The notes under the pieces: generated by a model | Told to the model about the DNA's origin: nothing | The model's input: only the letters and a program-made list of their open reading frames with translations | The model's database searches: none | Source of the DNA: Solirubrum sp044628455 | GTDB taxonomy: Bacteria > Bacteroidota > Bacteroidia > Cytophagales > Hymenobacteraceae | Direction: 5' to 3' | Assembly (NCBI RefSeq): GCF_044628455.1 | Contig: NZ_JBIYZW010000004.1 | Span: 43,401 to 107,400 of the forward strand | DNA: 64,000 bases | Position numbers and translations under genes: made by a program | In this document: positions 17,108 to 25,853 of the stretch, piece after piece | Position numbering within the stretch: the stretch's first letter is position 1 | Layout: every line of letters begins with the position of its first letter

Positions 17108-17228
17108 CAGGCCCTCACCCTCAGCGGCCCAGCCGGTGGGCCACCGGGTTGCGGCGGGCAGAGTTGCCAAAACCAGCCGGCCGGGCGTAACTTGGGACGT
17201 TGAACCCGCCCCGGATTTCCTGCTTTTC

Positions 17229-17849
17229 ATGTTTATAGAACCCCGCGTCGGCAACGGCCGCGACGCCGCCCGCCGCGGCTGGATAGAAGTAGTGGTCGGC
17301 TCGATGTTCTCGGGCAAGACCGAGGAGCTGATTCGCCGGCTCAACCGCGCCCGCATTGCCCGCCAGCGGGTGGAAATCTTCAAGCCCGCCCTCGACACGC
17401 GCTACCACGAGCACGACGTGGTGTCGCACAACGCCACCAGCATCCGCTCTACGCCCATTCAGCTGCCCGACGAGATGCTGCTGCTGGCCAGCGGCTGCGA
17501 CGTGGTGGGCATCGACGAGGCCCAGTTTTTCGACGCTTCCCTGGTGGAAGTGTGCAACCAGCTGGCCGACCACGGCGTGCGCGTCATCGTGGCCGGGCTC
17601 GACATGGACTACCGCGGCCAGCCTTTCGGGCCGGTGCCGGCGCTGATGGCCGTGGCCGAGTACGTGACCAAGGTGCACGCCGTGTGCGTGTGCTGCGGCG
17701 AAATTGCCACCTATTCGTTTCGCAAGGCCGCCTCGGCCGAGCAGGTGCTGCTGGGCGAAACCGATTCCTACGAGGCCCGCTGCCGCCACTGCTTTCTGGA
17801 AGGCCGGCAGGAAAAATCGGCCAGCGCGGCGGCCGAGTTCAAGCACTAA
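17229..17849 (+). CDS. tdk: Thymidine kinase, type II
   Basis: 206 residues. P-loop GSMFSGKTEEL, Walker B DEAQFFD, GLDMDYRGQPFGPV, and the zinc-binding lasso with two cysteine pairs (CVCCGE and CRHC). It phosphorylates thymidine to dTMP in salvage. The N-terminal extension of about 17 residues before the P-loop strand is usual in Bacteroidota. The ATG at 17229 is chosen; the upstream in-frame extension crosses the intergenic region. Confidence 0.95.
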   Translation: MFIEPRVGNGRDAARRGWIEVVVGSMFSGKTEELIRRLNRARIARQRVEIFKPALDTRYHEHDVVSHNATSIRSTPIQLPDEMLLLASGCDVVGIDEAQFFDASLVEVCNQLADHGVRVIVAGLDMDYRGQPFGPVPALMAVAEYVTKVHAVCVCCGEIATYSFRKAASAEQVLLGETDSYEARCRHCFLEGRQEKSASAAAEFKH

Positions 17850-17903
17850 CCGCGCCCCGGCGGCGTTATGGCCACGCCTTTCCGGCCGTTTTTTCCCTGG
17901 TTC

Positions 17904-20216
17904 ATGACTCACTTGCTACGCGCCTTCCTGCTGCTGACTGCCGGGCTACTCACGCTGCCCGCCCTGGGCCAGCGCACCGCCGGCCTGGGCGACTGGCAGC
18001 TGCACCTGCCCACCACCAACAGCCGCGTGATGGCCGACGCCGGCGACCGGCTGTACGTGGCCGCCAACAGCTCCTTCTACGTGTTCGACAAGGACCTGAA
18101 AACGGTTCAGCTGCTCTCGCGCCGCGACGGACTCAGCGACGTGGGCGTAAGCACCGTGGCCTACGACTCGGTGAGCCGGCAGGTGCTGGTGGGCTACCGC
18201 AGCGGCACCATCGACATTCTGCGCGCCGACGGCCAGCGGGTGGCCACCATCTCCGACATTCAGCGCCGGGCCATTCAGGGGGGCAAGGAAATAGCCGCGG
18301 TGAGCTTCGGCGGCCGCTACGCCTACCTCACCACGCCGTTCGGCATCGTGGTGCTCGACCTGCAGCGCCGCGAAATCCGCGACACCTACATCAACATCGG
18401 GCCCGGCGGCACCACGCCCCGGGTGCTGGCCACTACCGTGCTGCGCGACTCGCTCTACGCCGCCACCGAAGTGGGCGTGCTGGTGGGTGCGCTCAACACC
18501 AACCTGCTCGACTTCAACCGCTGGCGCATGGCCCTGCGCCTGACGGCCTACGCCCTAGTCACCCACGCCGGGCAGGTGTACGCGGGCGTCGACGGCTCGG
18601 ACCTGTACCGCAACAGCGGCAACGGGCGCTGGCAGAACCTCAACTACGGCGTGGGGCCCTACCGGGCGCTGCGCTCGTCGGCCGCTGGCCTGGTAGTGGC
18701 CGAGTACAACCGCGTAACGGTGCTCGACGGCGTTACCGGGCAGGTGCGCAGCCGCCTGCAGAATTCCCTGCTGGCCGACGTGTACGATGCCGTGCGCGCC
18801 CGCAGCGGGCCGCTGTACGTGGCCGATAACCGCAACGGGCTGCTGGCCGTGAGCCTCGACGCCCCGGCGCAGGCTACGCCCTACCGCGCCAACGCCCCCG
18901 ACACGGCCAGCGCCTTTGGCCTGCTGGCCCACGCGGCCAGCAACACCGTAACCGTATTCTCGGGTGGCTTCCGCCAGAGCTACGAGCAGCTGGGCCAGCG
19001 CAGCGGGTTTTTCCAGTACGACGCGGAAGGCCGCTGGACCAACGTCACCGCCAAAGAGCTGGCGGCCAACCAGTACCCCAACCCCGCAGACGTTGTGCGG
19101 GGTACGCGCACGCCCGACGGCACGCTGTACGTGGCCAGCTACGGCGGCGGGCTGCTCGAGTGGAAGGGCCCCGGCGAATTCCGGCAGTTTGTGCAGGGTA
19201 CGCCCGGCTCGCCCCTGCTCAGCGCCATTCCCACCGACCCGCGCTACACCCGCCTCACCGACGTGGCCAGCGACTCCGAGGGCAACGTGTGGGTGCTGAA
19301 CCGCCACCAGCTGGGCGGCGGCCGCTCGGGTTTGTTCGTGTTTACGCCTGGCACGGCGCAGTGGCGCACGGTGCCCTACTTCCCGGGCTCCGAAGACCTG
19401 GGCCGCATCGTGCTCGACGACGAAAACCACGCCTGGGTTATCAGTACCCGCCGCGGCGTGCCGCCCCGCGTCACGGTCACCGACCTCGACGGGCGGGCGC
19501 GCTCCTTCGGGGAAAGCGAGGGACTGCCCAGCACCACCTTCTATAGCATTGCCAAGGACCGCAACGGCGCCATCTGGGTGGCCACCGAGGCGGGCGTAGC
19601 CGTGCTCAGCACCCCGGCCAACGCCTTCGACCCGCAGGAGGTATTCACCACGCCCTTTGTGCAGCGCGGCGCGGGCTCGGGCTTTGCCACCCTCTACTCC
19701 GACGTGGTGCGGGCCGTGGCCGTGGACGGGGCCAACCGCAAGTGGTTTGGCACCGACAACGGCCTGTGGCTGTTCAACGAGGGCGCCGACGAGGCCCTGC
19801 AGCACTTCACCACCGCCAACAGCCCCCTGCCCTCCAACCGCATCGTGGACGTGGCCGTGAACGACCGCACCGGCGAGGTGTGGGTGGCCACTGAGGCCGG
19901 CGTGGTGGCCTACCGCGGCTCGGCCACCGTGACGGAGGGCAAGCCCGAGTGCGTGAAGGTGTTTCCCAACCCCGTGCGCCCGGACTTCGCGGGCCGGGTG
20001 GGCATTTCGGGCATTGCCAACAACGCCGAAGTCAAAATCACCGACATCACCGGCACGCTGGTGTACCAGACCCGCGCTACCGGCGGCACCGTGGAGTGGA
20101 ACCTGGCCGATTACAACGGCCGCCGGGTGCAGTCGGGCGTATACCTGGTGCTGACCTCCGACGCCCAGGGCGAGAACGGCTGCATTGCTAAGGTGGCCGT
20201 GGTCAACGGCCGCTAA
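17904..20216 (+). CDS. porZ: Type IX secretion system protein PorZ
   Basis: 770 residues. Signal peptide (cleavage near AALGQ, residue 22), then GLGDWQLHLPTTNSRVMADAGDRLYVAA, the characteristic start of PorZ. Two seven-bladed beta-propellers cover about 30-670, with two-component-regulator-like blade repeats such as VWVATEAGVAV. A C-terminal sorting domain starts near KVFPNPVRPDF (about 685) and ends with GVYLVLTSDAQGENGCIAKVAV. PorZ is a surface component of the T9SS attachment complex with PorU and PorV and helps present anionic lipopolysaccharide to the sortase. porU and porV lie 37-41 kb away in the same window. Confidence 0.9.
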   Translation: MTHLLRAFLLLTAGLLTLPALGQRTAGLGDWQLHLPTTNSRVMADAGDRLYVAANSSFYVFDKDLKTVQLLSRRDGLSDVGVSTVAYDSVSRQVLVGYRSGTIDILRADGQRVATISDIQRRAIQGGKEIAAVSFGGRYAYLTTPFGIVVLDLQRREIRDTYINIGPGGTTPRVLATTVLRDSLYAATEVGVLVGALNTNLLDFNRWRMALRLTAYALVTHAGQVYAGVDGSDLYRNSGNGRWQNLNYGVGPYRALRSSAAGLVVAEYNRVTVLDGVTGQVRSRLQNSLLADVYDAVRARSGPLYVADNRNGLLAVSLDAPAQATPYRANAPDTASAFGLLAHAASNTVTVFSGGFRQSYEQLGQRSGFFQYDAEGRWTNVTAKELAANQYPNPADVVRGTRTPDGTLYVASYGGGLLEWKGPGEFRQFVQGTPGSPLLSAIPTDPRYTRLTDVASDSEGNVWVLNRHQLGGGRSGLFVFTPGTAQWRTVPYFPGSEDLGRIVLDDENHAWVISTRRGVPPRVTVTDLDGRARSFGESEGLPSTTFYSIAKDRNGAIWVATEAGVAVLSTPANAFDPQEVFTTPFVQRGAGSGFATLYSDVVRAVAVDGANRKWFGTDNGLWLFNEGADEALQHFTTANSPLPSNRIVDVAVNDRTGEVWVATEAGVVAYRGSATVTEGKPECVKVFPNPVRPDFAGRVGISGIANNAEVKITDITGTLVYQTRATGGTVEWNLADYNGRRVQSGVYLVLTSDAQGENGCIAKVAVVNGR

Positions 20217-20232
20217 GGCGCCCGCCGCCAGT

Positions 20233-20267
20233 AAAAGCGCCGGCAAGGGATTTTGCCGGCGCTTTTT
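20233..20267 (+). terminator. Terminator of porZ
   Basis: A 14-bp perfect stem (20233-20246 with 20253-20266), 6-nt loop and T5. It precedes the recO start by about 45 bp. Confidence 0.9.
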
Positions 20268-20313
20268 GGCGTGGTCCGTTGTTGTTTCCGTTTCGCTACC
20301 CGAACTCCCTTCT

Positions 20314-21030
20314 ATGCTGATCAAGACCCGCGGCATTGTGCTGAACTACCTGAAATACCGCGAAACCAGCATTATTGCGCGCATTTACACCGAGCAGCGC
20401 GGGGTGCAGTCCTACATCGTGAACGGGGTGCGCCGGGCCAAGCCGCCGGGGCGCATTGCCCTGTTTCAGCCCTTCACCCTGCTCGATCTGGTGGCCTACG
20501 TTTCGCCCCGGGGCGGCCTCACCCGCCTCTCCGAATTTCGCTGCGCCTACCCCTTCCGCACCATTCCCTACGACATCCGCAAAAGCAGCGTGCTGCTGTT
20601 TCTGTCCGAAGTCGTGAGCCGCTCGGTGCGCGAGGAAGAGCCCAATCCCGAGCTGTTCGCCTTCCTGCACGACTCACTGCTGACCTACGACGCCCAGACC
20701 GAGCAGCACGAAAACTTCGCCCTGCTGTTTCTGCTGCACCTGGCCGGCTACCTGGGCTTCGGCCCCGAGTCGGGCCGGGAAATTACCGAGCAGGTGGCCT
20801 TCGCCACCGACGTGAACCAGGCCAGCACCGCGCGCCCCACGGTGCTGCGCTTTCAGGAGTTCGAGCACCACTTCGGCGAGCTGCTGCACCAGCCGGCCCA
20901 GCCTACCATTCCCAACGGCCGGGTGCGCCGCGAGCTGCTGGGCATTCTGCTGCGCTACTACCAGCTGCACGTCGAAGGCCTGGGCGACATCCGCTCCCTC
21001 GACGTATTGTCGGAAGTGCTGTCGGAGTGA
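20314..21030 (+). CDS. recO: DNA repair protein RecO
   Basis: 238 residues. N-terminal OB domain beginning LIKTRGIVLNYLKYRETSIIARIYTEQRG, then the helical domain with FLLHLAGYLGFGPES, as in Bacteroidota RecO. RecO works with RecR to load RecA on gapped DNA. The zinc-finger cysteines of some RecO proteins are absent. The ATG at 20314 is chosen because the upstream frame overlaps the porZ terminator. A heptamer element begins 7 nt after the stop. Confidence 0.92.
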   Translation: MLIKTRGIVLNYLKYRETSIIARIYTEQRGVQSYIVNGVRRAKPPGRIALFQPFTLLDLVAYVSPRGGLTRLSEFRCAYPFRTIPYDIRKSSVLLFLSEVVSRSVREEEPNPELFAFLHDSLLTYDAQTEQHENFALLFLLHLAGYLGFGPESGREITEQVAFATDVNQASTARPTVLRFQEFEHHFGELLHQPAQPTIPNGRVRRELLGILLRYYQLHVEGLGDIRSLDVLSEVLSE

Positions 21031-21036
21031 GTTTTG

Positions 21037-21422
21037 GGTGACAGGTAATTTGGGTGACAGGTAACACGTGACACGTAACACGTAACAGCAGGTGGGACAG
21101 TGGGAGCGAGGTAGTCGGGTTGCTGGGCGCCGCGGCCACTCGCGCGCCGCTGCTAGAGAGGCACCACGCTTCTACTAGAAGCCCACGCGGAACCGCTAGA
21201 AGCCCACACGCTTCTGCTAGAGAGGCACACCGAACTGCTAGAAGGCCATACGGAACTGCTATACCCCCACAAGGAACTACTAGAAGGCTACACCGAACTG
21301 CTAGAGGAGCACACGCTTCTACTAGAAGGCCATGCGCAACAGCTAGAAAGCCACGCCTTGCCGCCGGCTCGGGCTTCCTTTTCACCTGTTACGTGTCACA
21401 TGTTACCTGTCACCTCATCACC
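21037..21422. repeat. Heptamer element 2, with 21-nt repeat cargo
   Basis: The left arm (21037-21088) is a run of 7-nt words (GGTGACA, GGTAACA, CGTGACA, CGTAACA). The right arm (21383-21422) is its reverse complement. A 28-nt block of four words (21053-21080) pairs with 21387-21414 at 27 of 28 positions. Between the arms is a tandem array of a 21-nt unit. The element fills the gap between the convergent recO and ferredoxin genes and overlaps the last codons of the ferredoxin. Confidence 0.85.
21153..21363. repeat. Tandem array, ten units of 21 nt
   Basis: Ten head-to-tail units, the first of 22 nt and the rest of exactly 21 nt. Each begins CTAG (CTAT once), is typically CTAGAAGGCCACAC in its first two thirds, and often ends GAACTG or CTTCTA. 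Units differ from each other by several changes but never in length after the first. Stop codons occur in one frame per strand because of CTAG. Two other frames are open but have no start codon or coding signature that I can support, so I regard the array as non-coding. Confidence 0.85.
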
Positions 21423-21740
21423 TAAATAAGTTACGTGCGGCAACTTGGTGGCTTCGGGCACGCGGCCGGTTACCTCGCCCGCGGGCAGCTGGGCCTGGCA
21501 GGTAAGGCGGGCCGTCAGGGCGAGGCGGCCGCGGGCGTGGTAGCGCTGCTCGGCGGCGGTGGGCGGCGCCAGGTGCTCGGCCCCGCTCAGCACCTCGAGG
21601 CGGCAGGTGGTGCAGCGGCCGCGGGCCCCGCAGGCGTGCATCCAATCGTGGCCGGCTGCGTGTAAGGCTTGCAGCAAGGTTTGCCCGGGCAGTACCGTTA
21701 CGGGCCCGCCGGGCAGATTCAGGACCGTCAGTAAAGGCAT
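21396..21740 (-). CDS. [2Fe-2S] ferredoxin, plant/adrenodoxin type
   Basis: 114 residues. Cluster ligands C37, C43 and C46 (C-x5-C-x2-C, in ACGARGRCTTC) and C81 in the LTCQ strand. The fold is a beta-grasp electron carrier, cytoplasmic. Its electron donor and acceptor are unknown. The last residues (about 105-114, with LGDEV and TGNM) are encoded by the right arm of the heptamer element, so the C-terminus seems to have been created or replaced by the repeat. A 43-bp gap separates it from the divergent gene at 21784. Confidence 0.9.
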   Translation of the reverse strand: MPLLTVLNLPGGPVTVLPGQTLLQALHAAGHDWMHACGARGRCTTCRLEVLSGAEHLAPPTAAEQRYHARGRLALTARLTCQAQLPAGEVTGRVPEATKLPHVTYLGDEVTGNM

Positions 21741-21783
21741 TTTAAGCGTAAATTGCCTGCTTAACGCAGGTTTTCCAGAGGTG

Positions 21784-23094
21784 ATGCAAGATACGTACAG
21801 CAGCGCGCAGCTGCAGGAATACGGCCGCCGGTTGGCCGCCCGCGTCTGTGACGCTCATTTTTCCACTCAGCCCGTAGGCGCTACCCTCGACGGCCCGGCC
21901 GTGCTGCGCCTCACGCCCGTGCGCCAGCTCAACCTGTTCGTGGTGCAGCAGCTGCTCACCCAGTGGACCCAGGAAATGGCCCGGCTGCGCAGCCCCTACT
22001 TCGATTTTGAGGACGCCACCGTGCGCCAGGCCCTGACGCAGCTCATGAACCTGCTCTCGCGCCGCATCCGCCTCACGCGCGCCACCTACGAGCCCCTGCT
22101 GGCCCAGGCCGCCACCGACACGCTGCGCGCCGTGCTCGAGCCGGCCGCCATCTTCGCCGACAAGCTGTTCCCCGCCGACCAGACCTCGGCCACCCCGGCC
22201 CAGCTGCGCGACGCACTGCGCTACGTGGACGTGAACAAGCCCCTGTTTCAGTCGTTTGTCGACAGCCTGCCGGCCGACGTGCCCCAGGAGCGGGAGTACC
22301 TGCTCAACCGCTTCCGCCTGCACACCGAGGCCCACTACAAGGAGCTGCAGCCCGCCGAGCAGGTGATGCACGAGCTCAGCGTTCTGCTGCCCGTGTACGC
22401 CGCCGACCTGCGCGAGCCGGCTGCCCAGCCGGCCGACAAGCCCAGCGTCCAAATGCCAGCTGCCGCCCCGCACCCCGAGCCGGTGCGCCCGGTAGAAGCC
22501 GCCGCTCCCGCCGTAGCGGCGCCAGAACCGGCCCCCACGGTTTCGGCCACGGTGCAGCAGCCCGCGGCAGCAGTGCCCGCGCAACCCGAGCCGGCCGCGC
22601 CCGCGCCCGTAGTGCAGCCGCTGGAAGCAGTAGCCGAAGCCCCGGTCGTTGAGCCGACCCCGGCCGTCGCGGCCCCAGCCGCACCCGCTCCGGTGCGCGC
22701 GGCCGAGGTATTCACGCCCGAGCGCAACCCGCTGGCCGAAACGGTGAGCCCCGGTGGCACGCTGCACGAGAAGCTGGCTTCCAGCAACGGCAAAACCGGC
22801 AGCCTCTACGAAAAGCTGGCCCCGGCCCCGGCGGCCACGCTGGCCGAGATTCAGCCCAAGGTGGAGTCGCTGCGCAACGCCATTTCCATCAACCAGCGCT
22901 TCAGCTTCATCAACGAGCTGTTCAACGGCGAGAACATGGAGTACCACGCCGCCATCGAGCACCTCGACGCCCTGCCCGACGCCGAATCGGCCCGGCGCTA
23001 CGTGCAGCAGGACCTGAGCCAGCGCTACCAGTGGGTGCGCAAGGACGAGCACGTGAACAAGCTGCTGCGGCTTATCGACCGCAAATTTGCCTGA
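21784..23094 (+). CDS. Protein of unknown function with proline/alanine-rich linker
   Basis: 436 residues. Helical N-terminal domain (about 1-205), a long low-complexity linker rich in P, A, E and V (about 215-315), and a C-terminal helical domain with ISINQRFSFINELFNGENMEYHAAIEHLD and a basic end. I recognise that C-terminal pattern from uncharacterised Bacteroidota proteins but no function. No signal peptide or membrane segment is seen. The start is the ATG at 21784; an in-frame GTG lies 3 nt upstream. The terminator lies just after the stop. Next to the divergent ferredoxin gene. Confidence 0.8.
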   Translation: MQDTYSSAQLQEYGRRLAARVCDAHFSTQPVGATLDGPAVLRLTPVRQLNLFVVQQLLTQWTQEMARLRSPYFDFEDATVRQALTQLMNLLSRRIRLTRATYEPLLAQAATDTLRAVLEPAAIFADKLFPADQTSATPAQLRDALRYVDVNKPLFQSFVDSLPADVPQEREYLLNRFRLHTEAHYKELQPAEQVMHELSVLLPVYAADLREPAAQPADKPSVQMPAAAPHPEPVRPVEAAAPAVAAPEPAPTVSATVQQPAAAVPAQPEPAAPAPVVQPLEAVAEAPVVEPTPAVAAPAAPAPVRAAEVFTPERNPLAETVSPGGTLHEKLASSNGKTGSLYEKLAPAPAATLAEIQPKVESLRNAISINQRFSFINELFNGENMEYHAAIEHLDALPDAESARRYVQQDLSQRYQWVRKDEHVNKLLRLIDRKFA

Positions 23095-23097
23095 CCC

Positions 23098-23135
23098 GCG
23101 GCGGGGCTTCTACCCAGGAGCCCCGCCGCTTTTTT
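23098..23135 (+). terminator. Terminator of the unknown-function gene
   Basis: An 11-bp perfect stem (GCGGCGGGGCT at 23098-23108, complement at 23119-23129), 10-nt loop and T6. The stop codon of the convergent membrane-protein gene lies in the loop, so the terminator overlaps that gene's 3' end. Confidence 0.88.
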
Positions 23136-24501
23136 CAGCGGCCCCACGGCGCGGCGGCCCACTGAGCCGGGGCCAACGGGCCAGCGCGAAGGGCACGGCT
23201 ACCAGCAGCAGCGGCAGCACGGGCACGGCAAAGCGGGCGGCGCCCAGCGGCCCGGTGAGCACGGCCACGTAGCCCAGCAGGCCGGCCACCAGCACCCGCA
23301 GGTGCAGGGGAGCCAGCCGGTCCAGCAGAAACCGCAGCAGCAGCAGCAGGCGCAACGCGTTGGCCGCGGCCACCAGCAGCAGACCGGCAATCAGCCCGAC
23401 GGGCAGGGTACGCACGTAGGCCCAGACGGCGCGGTAGCCGCCCGCGGTGCTGAAGCGCGCCAGCAGCCCCGCGCCCGGCGGCTCGGGCAGCCCCAGAAAG
23501 TGCACCACGTCGAAGCGGCCGGGGTCGAGAAAAAAGTTGACGCTGCCCTGGGCGTGAATCAGGGCGTAGGCCCCCAGGTGCTGGCGCAGCAGCCGGCTGC
23601 TTTCGGCCTTGATGTAGCGCTGCTCGGCGGCGTAACCGGGCTGCTGCCCGGCGCGGGCAATGATGGCGTCGAGGTGGCGGTCGGCGGCTTCGGGGCCTTC
23701 TACCTTGCGCAGCACGGCCCGCACGTTGTAGCGCAGCAGGTTGATTTCGGCGATGCTGGAAAAGTGGAAGTAGCCCGTGCGCTGGGCATTCCAGCCCTGA
23801 TAGAGCAGGGCCAGCACCAGCGGCAGCGCCCCGAGGGCTGCCAGCACCGCCCGCCGCTGCCGCCACGCCGCCCACAGCCCGGCCGCCAGCACCAGCGCGC
23901 TGAAGGGGTAGAACACGGGCTTGACGAACATGGCCAGCGTGGCCCAGCCCGCCAGGGCCGCGAAGTGCCGGGCCCGCGGCCTTTCCCAGCAGGCCACGGC
24001 GCTGGCAAAAATGCCCACCACGGCGGTTTGCAGCAGCAGCTCACTCATCAGCACGTTGGCGTAGATGATTTGCCCGGGGAAGGTCACCGTCAGCAGCAGC
24101 CACCAGCCCCAGGCCGGGGGCGCGTAGCGGCCCACGAGGCGGGTTATCCAGGCCAGGTTGAGCAGGCTGAGGACGTTCTGCGCCAGCAAAGCCCACGCTA
24201 CGTAGCCGGCCGGTGTGCCCAGCGCCGCCAGCCACAGGGGGTAGCCCGGCGGCCGCATGGTGTACTCCTGCGGGTGCCGGGGCTCGGCGGGCGGCCGGGC
24301 GTAGAACTCGCCGTGGTGCACGATGTTTTCGGCCTCGGTCAGGTAGCGGTCGGAATCGGGAAACAGGTAGTAGCGCTGCTGCAGCTGAAACAGCAGGGCC
24401 GCCAGGTGCAGCAGCACCAGCGCGCCCCAGAACCAGCGCGGCGCCGGGGCCGGCGACTGGATTGTGACCGAAAGGCCGGCGGAAGCTACGGGCAGAGGCA
24501 T
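23110..24501 (-). CDS. Polytopic membrane protein, GT-C glycosyltransferase-like
   Basis: About 463 residues with some ten membrane segments. The first periplasmic loop contains DSDRYLTEAENIVHHGEFY followed by TMRPPGYPLWLA. This acidic-loop arrangement is that of GT-C enzymes (ArnT/PMT-like) that use polyprenyl-phosphate sugars. The substrate cannot be told. A TACCTTCG promoter-like box (24505-24512, minus strand) sits 3 nt upstream of the second in-frame ATG at 24501, so I choose that one over the ATG five codons earlier. It lies 28 bp after the rodA stop and may be cotranscribed with it. Confidence 0.75.
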   Translation of the reverse strand: MPLPVASAGLSVTIQSPAPAPRWFWGALVLLHLAALLFQLQQRYYLFPDSDRYLTEAENIVHHGEFYARPPAEPRHPQEYTMRPPGYPLWLAALGTPAGYVAWALLAQNVLSLLNLAWITRLVGRYAPPAWGWWLLLTVTFPGQIIYANVLMSELLLQTAVVGIFASAVACWERPRARHFAALAGWATLAMFVKPVFYPFSALVLAAGLWAAWRQRRAVLAALGALPLVLALLYQGWNAQRTGYFHFSSIAEINLLRYNVRAVLRKVEGPEAADRHLDAIIARAGQQPGYAAEQRYIKAESSRLLRQHLGAYALIHAQGSVNFFLDPGRFDVVHFLGLPEPPGAGLLARFSTAGGYRAVWAYVRTLPVGLIAGLLLVAAANALRLLLLLRFLLDRLAPLHLRVLVAGLLGYVAVLTGPLGAARFAVPVLPLLLVAVPFALARWPRLSGPPRRGAAEKSGGAPG

Positions 24502-24529
24502 GCGCGAAGGTAGCAAGCCGGCCGGCGGC

Positions 24530-25825
24530 TCAGCGCACCAAATCCTGTTTGCGGTAGGCGTCGATGCCCAGCAGGATGAACAGCAGAATGGTAAACGACC
24601 AGAGCGAGGAGCCGCCGTAGCTGAAGAAGGGCAGCGGAATGCCCACCACGGGGGCCAGCCCGATGGTCATGCCCACGTTCACCACGAAGTGAAAGAAGAT
24701 GATGCTGGCCACGCAGTAGCCGTAGGTGCGCCCGAACACCGACTTCTGCCGCTCAGCCACGAAAATGACCCGCCAGAGCAGGGCCATGAACAGGATGATG
24801 AGCGTCATGGTGCCCAACCAGCCCCACTCCTCGCCCACGGTGCAGAAAATGAAGTCGGTGCTTTGCTCGGGCACGAAGTCGAAGCGCGTCTGGGTGCCTT
24901 CGAGGAAACCCTTGCCGGTGAGCCCGCCCGAGCCGATGGCAATCTTGCTCTGCGTCACGTTCCAGCCCACGCCCAGCGGGTCGGCCGAGGGGTTGAGCAG
25001 CACCTCGATGCGCTTGCGCTGGTGGGGCTGCAGCACGCTGGTATAGAAGAAGTCGACGCCGAACACCATGCCCAGCACCACGGCCCATACCGACAAGGAC
25101 AGCGGCAGGTGGTGGCGCAGCACCCGGGTGTTGAACACGAACACCAGCACCAGAATCAGGGTGAAGGCCCCGACCAGCCAGATTTTGGGCACCAGCAGCG
25201 AAAGGATGAGCACGATGCCAGCGGCGGCCAGAATCAGCAGGATGAGCGGCGACATACCCTCGCGGAAGTAGGCCAGCAGAAAGGCGCCGAACACCAGGGC
25301 CTGCCCGGTTTCGTTGGACGCCAGGATGAGCAGCGGCGGCAGCAGGGTGAGGCCCGCCAGCACCAGCTGCTGTTGGAAGTTCTGCTGCCTGAGGTTGATG
25401 CCCGCCATGAAGCGCGAGGCCGCCAGGGCAGTGGTAAACTTGGCAAACTCGGCCGGCTGCAGGCGCACCGGCCCCAGCTCCAGCCAGGAGCGCGAGCCGG
25501 CAATGGGGCGCGCCACCACCAGCGTCACCAGCAGCAGGGCAATCATGCCCCCGTAGAGCACGTAGGCAAAGGTGTCGTAGGCCTTGTACTCGATGACCAG
25601 CAGCACGCCGATGAGCACCACGGCCGCCCCGATCCAGACCAGCTGCTTAAACCAGTTGAAGGCCATCAGCCCGCTCCAGTCGGCGGCAAACACGCGCGAG
25701 AACGGCACCTCGGGCGTGTAGGAAGCCGCGTACACGTTGAGCAGGCCCAGGCTCACCATCAGGGCGTACAGCCCCACGGTAATCCAGTCGACGCTGCGGC
25801 TGTAACGGGCGGGGGAAGCGGGCAT
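24530..25825 (-). CDS. rodA: Rod shape-determining protein RodA (SEDS glycosyltransferase)
   Basis: 431 residues, about ten membrane segments, FtsW/RodA/SpoVE family. Family landmarks include GSRSWLELGPVRLQPAEFAKF (RodA signature), GFLEGTQTRFDFVPEQSTDFIF and VGIPLPFFSYGGSSLW. It polymerises lipid II into glycan strands for side-wall growth, with its partner PBP2 encoded just upstream. Start at MPASPARYSRSVDW, 28 bp after the mrdA stop; longer frames overlap mrdA. Confidence 0.95.
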   Translation of the reverse strand: MPASPARYSRSVDWITVGLYALMVSLGLLNVYAASYTPEVPFSRVFAADWSGLMAFNWFKQLVWIGAAVVLIGVLLVIEYKAYDTFAYVLYGGMIALLLVTLVVARPIAGSRSWLELGPVRLQPAEFAKFTTALAASRFMAGINLRQQNFQQQLVLAGLTLLPPLLILASNETGQALVFGAFLLAYFREGMSPLILLILAAAGIVLILSLLVPKIWLVGAFTLILVLVFVFNTRVLRHHLPLSLSVWAVVLGMVFGVDFFYTSVLQPHQRKRIEVLLNPSADPLGVGWNVTQSKIAIGSGGLTGKGFLEGTQTRFDFVPEQSTDFIFCTVGEEWGWLGTMTLIILFMALLWRVIFVAERQKSVFGRTYGYCVASIIFFHFVVNVGMTIGLAPVVGIPLPFFSYGGSSLWSFTILLFILLGIDAYRKQDLVR

Positions 25826-25853
25826 GGCAGGAGAAAAGCAGGAGGATGGGCGG

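Noticed and set aside
21153..21363. CRISPR array
   Set aside because: Units abut with no spacers, are degenerate, and no cas gene is present.
20903..21385. 160-residue minus-strand frame with heptapeptide repeats over the same array
   Set aside because: It runs antisense into recO, and the repeats are a consequence of the 21-nt unit. I see no reason to call it a gene.
21120..21425. Open frame of 101 residues through the 21-nt repeat array
   Set aside because: A repeat whose unit is a multiple of three stays open in some frames by chance. The frame has no promoter or family resemblance, and other frames are also open.
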